Origin: an uncultured Methanomassiliicoccales archaeon
GTDB taxonomy: Archaea > Thermoplasmatota > Thermoplasmata > SG8-5
Length of the DNA: 39,535 nucleotides
Assembly (NCBI GenBank): GCA_938004075.1
Contig: CALKWP010000042.1
Span: 1 to 39,535, forward strand
Reading direction: 5' to 3'
Shown: piece after piece, positions 34,010-39,535 of the stretch
Layout: each line of letters starts with the position of its first letter
Position numbering within the stretch: the stretch's first letter is position 1
Position numbers and translations under genes: made by a program
The notes under the pieces: generated by a model
The model's input: the letters and a program-made list of their open reading frames with translations, nothing else
Told to the model about the DNA's origin: nothing
Databases searched by the model: none

Positions 34010-34062
34010 TTATCTGAAAAGGTGCTTTTTTGACCCAATTTACGACCTTATTTTGGGGGATT

Positions 34063-37000
34063 TTATTTTTGTGTTTCATTGCGGCCCCCGACCGAGTCCA
34101 TGGCTACCTCTCTGGACCTGCGGACCAGGTTCTCGCATTCCGGGAGGGCGTTCCTTGCAAGCGCCGATTCTGCACTGACCAGCAGGGCTCTGGCAGTGAT
34201 TGTGTCGGCTCCGAACTCCTCGGCAGTGGCGAGAAAATCCTTTGCGGCGGCAATGGACCTTGCCGCGGCCCTTGTCCGCCTCATCCTTCCCTTTCGGATT
34301 ATGGAGATTATCACCGCAATTGCGGCCGCCCAAAGTATTGTGAGCACCAGCACCAGCCCGAAATACTGAGACCACCACCCTTCCTGCGGGGTCGGGGGAT
34401 TGACTGCCCGGACGTCTAGCGACGATGTTACTTCCTGATTGTTGGTATCTGTATCATACACCAAAGATTGGGATGCTCTTGCATTGATTGTCCAGTTCCC
34501 CGGTTGAGCGGTCCAGTTGAATTCCACGATGGAATGCTGGCCCTGCTGAAGTGTCAGAACCTTCCAGCCGATAATAAGATTACTGGCAGTTCTGTTTGCC
34601 GTCAGAGTAACATTGAACGTGACAGGTTCCGGGCCTAGGTTTGCGGCGTTCAACCTGAAATTCGTGGCATTTCCTTCCGTGAGATTTGATGCATCAGGGA
34701 AAGATTCCCAGGCCAGGGAAACGTCGCATTCTGCAAACACCGTGATGGTTAGGTAAACTTCCCCGCCCCATTTCACATCATAGGGCTCGGTGATGTTTGA
34801 TGCCACGTCATCGAAGAAATATTCTATCACGGTGCCGTTCGGCTGGCCGGATATGGCTTTAAAAGGATCCGATTCCAGGGTGCCGTTCTGCGCCCCCATG
34901 TTATTGAGCCGCCAGGCGCCCCCATTCACCCGGTACATGAGCAGTATGTCAGGGAACTCCGGACCGTTGATTATTTCAGCCGTCACTCTGTACGGGCCAA
35001 AAGTGTTGTTCACCGTTCCGGGGGTCGTTGAGCGGATGAAAGGCCTTGGGGCCGGGTTCCTCATTCCCTCGAGATACTGAAGCCAGCCGGTGTCAAGGAA
35101 CCTGAGCCCCGAATAATGCGGGGATACCGGGTCCATCAGAAGCGGGAAATACACAGCCATCGACCTGGCCTTGGGGAAAGAATAGCCGGAGCCGGAGAAT
35201 ATCACAAGCTCGTCCATCATATCCAGCAAACGGGCGGTTCTGTTCTGAACTGGCGCGGAAACGCTCATGGGCTCAAGATAGATCAGGAACTCGAATAAAT
35301 CGACTGTGTCCCTGGTGTCCAAGAACGTGTCGGTGGCGTTTCGCGCGAACCATGTCTCCGCATAATCGTCATAGGCAAAATCAAGCGATACGGATATGAA
35401 CTCCTCCAGCGCCGGAACGAACCTGTCCCTGAATACCCGCAGGTCTATTGCGGCCTGGGTGAGGTAACCGACAGTGTTGGATGCGAGGTAATCGGACACA
35501 ATGATGCTGGCAAGTCTGTCTGGAGCCATCCATGGTTCGAGAACGAGCTTCACCATGGATGCGGAATAATCCCAGCCGGCCAGCGGCTCCTCAGCCTCCG
35601 AGCCGATCATGATGTCGGCAATGTCCATCAGTTCCATTGCGACCTCGAAATGGCCCATGGAGCAGGTGTCAAAGCCTATGACATCAATGTGAAACTCGCC
35701 GAGCGCGAGTTCCAGGTCGGATATCATGAGCCCGTTGCCTTTATCCGGAACGAAGTCCTCCAACACCCCGTCGCCGTGGCCCCAGAAAGACAGTAGATAC
35801 TGGCGCGCGGGATAATTCGCCATTGTCCAGTTGACGAAATTGCGTAGCACAACCGGGTCCGACATATCCAGTTCATCGGTTGCCGGAATTATGGCGCCAC
35901 CGTCATCCAATATGGAGGAGATTATTCCCGCGTTGACGCCGCCCGGGTCCTTTTCTATGCGATACAGCTTGGAATCGCCAGTTGCCATTCCATCGTAAAG
36001 CGCGATGATTTTTACATCATCGGTGCTGCCGGCGGATTCCATCTCGTTGATGTCTATAAAAGCTTCATTGGCAAGGCCGATATCGGCATCCGAGGACACG
36101 TATGTCATCACGGTCCAATCCGGGAGGAGGGCACTCTCCGGTTCCGCTGCCAGGCCAATGGCATGCAGCGCCGCTCCGAGATTCTTTCTGCAGAGGGATT
36201 CAAGCTGGTCCGGGGGTGGGACGAATTGCGTTCCCAGTTCTATGGTGAATGGAAGGCAACCGGCATCAGCGTAGAGCCAGTCATCGGAATCTCCCGTGGT
36301 CGGGTAGGCGTCAATGCCCTGCATGGGGGTATAGCCTGTGAAGCGTCCCAGGTCCTTTGCAATGGCTTCCAGAATATGACCGCTTGGGCTTGCCGTGTCT
36401 ATGCCGTTGTTCCATGGGTAGTATATGACCTGGCCATAGGTGTGATAAGACAGAGAGATAGAAAATCCCACTGTCTCGGCCAGATTTTTTATGGCCATTG
36501 TCTCGTTCTCAGAGAATGCTGACGGTCCGCAATAGGTGCTGCTTGCCGGGTCGTGGTTGGCACCGGGCTGTTGTCCCCACAGGTGGCCATAGTTCCTGTT
36601 CAGGTCCACGCCCACGCCGCCGTCTGTCGGACGCCTGTTCTTGCGCCAGGCCGGGTCCGTGCTCATGGAGTATTCCCTTCCATCGGGATTGACAAGTGGA
36701 ACGAACCAGATATCGTTTGAATCCACCAGGCTTCGTATGCCGGAATCGGTTTCGTAATTCTCAAGGATGTGTTTAAGAATGAACATGGGAACCTCCACCG
36801 AGGGGAGCTCGTTTGCGTGGTGGCCGCCCATTATCAGAATGTCGGGCTCTTCCGCTTCCTCGAGTTCCGGGTTGTCAGTGACTCTCATGGCCATTAGATC
36901 CCTGCTTTCCCAGGTCTTTCCAAGCAGCATCAGGTCGGTTATGCCCGGGTATTCCGCAGACACCCTTTCCAGCTCGGCCTTTATCTCCGCGTACCCGTGA

Positions 37001-37110
37001 TATCGGTCGAACTCAAAGCCGCCTTCAGAGGCCTGGGCTCCGCTGGGAGCTGGGATAAGTCCAGGAAGCAGCATCAGGGCTGCGAATATCGCAATTGCCG
37101 CGTTTCTCAT
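34063..37110 (-). CDS. Surface peptidase: M14 carboxypeptidase fused to C11 clostripain-type protease
   Basis: The 1015-aa protein has a signal peptide (1-26) and two complete peptidase domains. The M14 zinc carboxypeptidase domain (about 33-320) shows H98-x2-E101 (GGHHANE), NPDGR at 141-145, GVDLNRNYGHLWG (167-179), the third zinc ligand H223 (SYHTYG) and catalytic E291 (FTIELGT). The C11 domain (about 330-690) shows the catalytic dyad H445 (FWGHGDG) and C483 (GFDTCSMG). Beta-rich, CARDB-like domains follow. Next come a membrane helix (about 910-930, LVLVLTILWAAAIAVIISII) and a basic, helical cytoplasmic tail. The active sites face outward. It lies 14 nt after the von Willebrand A gene and shares its transcript. 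An AGGGG ribosome site precedes ATG 37110. Confidence 0.88.
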   Translation of the reverse strand: MRNAAIAIFAALMLLPGLIPAPSGAQASEGGFEFDRYHGYAEIKAELERVSAEYPGITDLMLLGKTWESRDLMAMRVTDNPELEEAEEPDILIMGGHHANELPSVEVPMFILKHILENYETDSGIRSLVDSNDIWFVPLVNPDGREYSMSTDPAWRKNRRPTDGGVGVDLNRNYGHLWGQQPGANHDPASSTYCGPSAFSENETMAIKNLAETVGFSISLSYHTYGQVIYYPWNNGIDTASPSGHILEAIAKDLGRFTGYTPMQGIDAYPTTGDSDDWLYADAGCLPFTIELGTQFVPPPDQLESLCRKNLGAALHAIGLAAEPESALLPDWTVMTYVSSDADIGLANEAFIDINEMESAGSTDDVKIIALYDGMATGDSKLYRIEKDPGGVNAGIISSILDDGGAIIPATDELDMSDPVVLRNFVNWTMANYPARQYLLSFWGHGDGVLEDFVPDKGNGLMISDLELALGEFHIDVIGFDTCSMGHFEVAMELMDIADIMIGSEAEEPLAGWDYSASMVKLVLEPWMAPDRLASIIVSDYLASNTVGYLTQAAIDLRVFRDRFVPALEEFISVSLDFAYDDYAETWFARNATDTFLDTRDTVDLFEFLIYLEPMSVSAPVQNRTARLLDMMDELVIFSGSGYSFPKARSMAVYFPLLMDPVSPHYSGLRFLDTGWLQYLEGMRNPAPRPFIRSTTPGTVNNTFGPYRVTAEIINGPEFPDILLMYRVNGGAWRLNNMGAQNGTLESDPFKAISGQPNGTVIEYFFDDVASNITEPYDVKWGGEVYLTITVFAECDVSLAWESFPDASNLTEGNATNFRLNAANLGPEPVTFNVTLTANRTASNLIIGWKVLTLQQGQHSIVEFNWTAQPGNWTINARASQSLVYDTDTNNQEVTSSLDVRAVNPPTPQEGWWSQYFGLVLVLTILWAAAIAVIISIIRKGRMRRTRAAARSIAAAKDFLATAEEFGADTITARALLVSAESALARNALPECENLVRRSREVAMDSVGGRNETQK

Positions 37111-37124
37111 GAATGCCCCTTGTT

Positions 37125-39535
37125 TCAGCCGAATATGGTCTCGCCATACACGTTCACATCATCGACGTAGAATCCCCCGAATCCCGGGTTGACCACTGCA
37201 TTGTTGTTGTGGGGGTAGGTTGCCGCAGGCAGGTTGTTCGTGGCCATGCGGAACCGGATTAACACCTGATGGCCGCTGAGCGAGGTCAGGTCAACATTCA
37301 GCCTGCTGAGGGTCGTTGCGCTCACCCAGTAACCGTCAAGGACCGGGTTGTTGATGTCGGTAATCCCGGTGTATGATTTTCCATCGAGCACGCCATCCTC
37401 CGAGTCAGGACCCGTTCCCGAAACTCCCCATGAGGTCCGAATTCCGAGATTGAGAGATTTCCAGGTGACGCCGCCGTCGGTGCTGGCCTCCACCCTGAAG
37501 CCGTCCGGCGGAGTGCCGGAGTTCTGGTTCAGGTTGAACTTGAAATACGCGCTGAGGTAAGCCGATCTTGCATTGGTCAGGTCTATCGGAATGGTTATGA
37601 GGGAGTTATCCAGGCCGGTTCTGACGAACCCAGTCACCGGATCAACGTTGGACCATGAATTGCTGCCGCTGTGGGCCTGTGCCCCGTCCAACCGCCAAAT
37701 GTCCTTGATTCCGGCCGTTATGGGCGTCCCTGCTGCTCTGGAGACGTCCAGCTTCACATCGTCAATGTACCAGCCAACGCCTGTGCCGCCCCCGAACTGG
37801 AGGTATTTCAGCGCCATCCTGGCATTGCCAAGGAAATACTCAGCATTGCCGTGGGACTTTATTCCCTGGGCCCTTATCAGCGGTATCACGTCCACGCCGA
37901 TATAGTCCCAGGCAAAGGTGTTGCGGCCGCTGATGCCATTGAAGCACCAGTTGACCGGGTTGCCAAAATCGTCATAGACATTGTAATCATAGTATAAACC
38001 GCCAGTATAAGCCCCGGGGGGTATCACGTAAAGGAACTTCCATGCGCCTGGCGCCGGGCTGGGCTCCCATAGTTCCACACCCACTATCCCGCCGTTCCCG
38101 CCAGACAGCATGTTGTACTTTGTCCAGAACGAGAATTTTGCAGTATCATACTGGCTCAGGTCAAATGCCGGCGAAACTGCCTTTTTGTCCACGTTTTCTG
38201 CCCTTGTGTCAGGCGCAGGCGTGGATGAGCGTGTCTGATTGAAGCCGGAGGAGCCGATTATCTGGCCGATTGTCTTGAAGATATCCTCCAGGTTGGAGCC
38301 GTCCTCCGAGTAGAAGTACTCGGCCTTCGAGGTATTGGCGATGCGCCAGAAATTGTATTCTATGGTTCCTGATTCCGTGTTTACCACATGCGTGTTTGTA
38401 CCAAACGTATACTCGGGCGGGATTGCGGGCAATGGAGATCCGTCCGGGATGGGATAATGCTCGAGAGCAAGGCCAATTGTGTATATTGGCAGATCCGAGT
38501 TCAGAAGGCCTTTCCGGCTCGCCTTCCATGCGCCGCCATGGGTTCCCGCATGTATCCATTTGCCGGGAAGAGCGTCCTTGTAGAACCAGTACTTGCCCCA
38601 GTGGCTTGGATAATTGGCTGTTGGATAGCCGAGCTCCGGGTACATTTTTCCCCAGGGAGCCCATGAGTCGCTTCCGCATTCATAATCATGGTCCTGGAAT
38701 GCCGAACTGTCCGCGGCCTGCGAATCCGCGCCATCACCGAGGGAGACCACAGCTGCATAGTTGTTCGGGTAGAGCGGAATCGCATTGTGCACAGCCATGT
38801 AACCCATGCCTATCGCATCCCAAATCGCGGTGTTGGTATTTCCCTGGGCAAGGTTGGCGTAAATCGCATCTATGACCGTCTGCCTTCCTGTGCCTGCAAG
38901 CGAGGTGATGCCTATCAGGACGTTCTCGTTGGCGCCTTTGAAGTCATACACTCCGACAGCAGAATTGTTGCTGAACTGGTTCACCATTGCCGCTGCGGCA
39001 TCCTGCGCGACCCTAAGATACGTTCTTCCATCTGGGCATTTCCTGTCTGTCATGGATGGCGAGTTGTCAAGCACTATGGCAACGAGCACATCCGATTTGA
39101 TGCCGAAAGCGCCCGTGGATTCCTCCATGTAGAATGAATTGGGATAGCTGTTGGCGAACCTCGTGCTGTTCTGCACCCCGCTGGAGCGAGTCCAGTCCCA
39201 TGCTCCGACAACGTCCGTGTTGACTGTTGCGTATCCCGACGTCAGGAAGTCGAGCGGGCTCTCGCCGTTGATGTTCATAATGGTCGCTGAATGCATCCAT
39301 TTGCTGGCTCCGGATTCCATGTCGTCCCAGAAGAAATAGACATAGATGTTGAAGGTGCGGTTGTTGTTGAACCACGGGAATATCTCCGGTACCTCGCCCA
39401 CTGGATCCACCTGGATTGTGATGGACCTCGGCCCTGCGAACAGCGGGCGCCAGATAATCTCGGCGGTTGTCATCATTCCAGGGGAGATAGAAATGGAATC
39501 GGAACCAATCTGGACCGGTCCGTCCAAAAATCTCA
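37125..39535 (-). CDS. Surface protein with von Willebrand A domain, 5' end outside the window
   Basis: The frame is open to the right edge. The nominal TTG at 39527 is not a credible start, because the sequence enters mid-domain in a CARDB-like unit (VDPVGEVPEIFPWFNNNR). A von Willebrand A domain follows with an intact metal site: DxSxS as DNSPS (about 39055-39069), a Thr in QGNTNTAIWDA, and GDGADS. The rest contains two jelly-roll/MAM-like domains ending YIDDVKLD and FYVDDVNVYG. These are typical of secreted peptidases and adhesins. No membrane anchor is seen at the C-terminus; the protein ends just after the last strand. It is cotranscribed with the M14-C11 peptidase, which suggests partner or substrate. 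At least 803 residues are present. Confidence 0.8.
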   Translation of the reverse strand, partial: RFLDGPVQIGSDSISISPGMMTTAEIIWRPLFAGPRSITIQVDPVGEVPEIFPWFNNNRTFNIYVYFFWDDMESGASKWMHSATIMNINGESPLDFLTSGYATVNTDVVGAWDWTRSSGVQNSTRFANSYPNSFYMEESTGAFGIKSDVLVAIVLDNSPSMTDRKCPDGRTYLRVAQDAAAAMVNQFSNNSAVGVYDFKGANENVLIGITSLAGTGRQTVIDAIYANLAQGNTNTAIWDAIGMGYMAVHNAIPLYPNNYAAVVSLGDGADSQAADSSAFQDHDYECGSDSWAPWGKMYPELGYPTANYPSHWGKYWFYKDALPGKWIHAGTHGGAWKASRKGLLNSDLPIYTIGLALEHYPIPDGSPLPAIPPEYTFGTNTHVVNTESGTIEYNFWRIANTSKAEYFYSEDGSNLEDIFKTIGQIIGSSGFNQTRSSTPAPDTRAENVDKKAVSPAFDLSQYDTAKFSFWTKYNMLSGGNGGIVGVELWEPSPAPGAWKFLYVIPPGAYTGGLYYDYNVYDDFGNPVNWCFNGISGRNTFAWDYIGVDVIPLIRAQGIKSHGNAEYFLGNARMALKYLQFGGGTGVGWYIDDVKLDVSRAAGTPITAGIKDIWRLDGAQAHSGSNSWSNVDPVTGFVRTGLDNSLITIPIDLTNARSAYLSAYFKFNLNQNSGTPPDGFRVEASTDGGVTWKSLNLGIRTSWGVSGTGPDSEDGVLDGKSYTGITDINNPVLDGYWVSATTLSRLNVDLTSLSGHQVLIRFRMATNNLPAATYPHNNNAVVNPGFGGFYVDDVNVYGETIFG

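Overview
The window is archaeal. The evidence is a C/D-box snoRNP core gene (Nop5/Nop56), an archaeal class I CCA-adding enzyme, an archaeal TrmI-type tRNA methyltransferase, archaeal TadC/FlaJ-type pilus membrane proteins with FlaI-like ATPases, and TATA boxes placed about 25 nt before start codons (leaderless transcripts). Large surface proteins with CARDB/beta-helix repeats, an anchor helix and cytoplasmic zinc ribbons, plus a split glycine decarboxylase and a bacterial-type PurH, suggest a Thermoplasmata-related euryarchaeon. That placement is my inference and was not tested by search.

Left part (1-21.5 kb): a secreted protein cut short near the left edge; the gcvPA-gcvPB operon; trmI; a highly expressed-looking surface protein with a UUCG-hairpin terminator; a small membrane protein; the leftward mtnA, nop5 and cca genes; a membrane-embedded Cas4-like nuclease; a CPBP protease with a Pro/Gln-rich tail and zinc ribbon; a 72-aa basic protein with its own terminator and structured leader; a TPR protein divergent from purH; a FolC-Nth fusion; and a zinc-ribbon/TPR protein. 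GcvP, PurH and FolC all touch one-carbon folate chemistry, so the organism probably uses tetrahydrofolate.

Middle (21.6-28.2 kb): one operon encoding a pilin-like protein, a secretion ATPase, two different TadC-like membrane proteins (the second with an EF-hand-like loop) and a second, paralogous ATPase. This looks like a two-motor type IV pilus machine.

Right part (28.3-39.5 kb): three leftward genes for very large surface proteins: a beta-helix/CARDB protein with four cytoplasmic zinc ribbons, an M14 carboxypeptidase fused to a C11 clostripain-type peptidase, and a von Willebrand A protein running off the window. The first of these contains a sharply bounded AT-rich segment of about 490 bp, in frame.

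The most novel-looking item is a pair of homologous intergenic elements (about 3834-3969 and 14881-15026), both on the + strand and both between convergent genes. Five of the roughly 12 differences between them fall in a 6-bp stem capped by a GUGA (GNRA) tetraloop, and every pair is preserved by compensatory change. This points to an undescribed structured RNA family.
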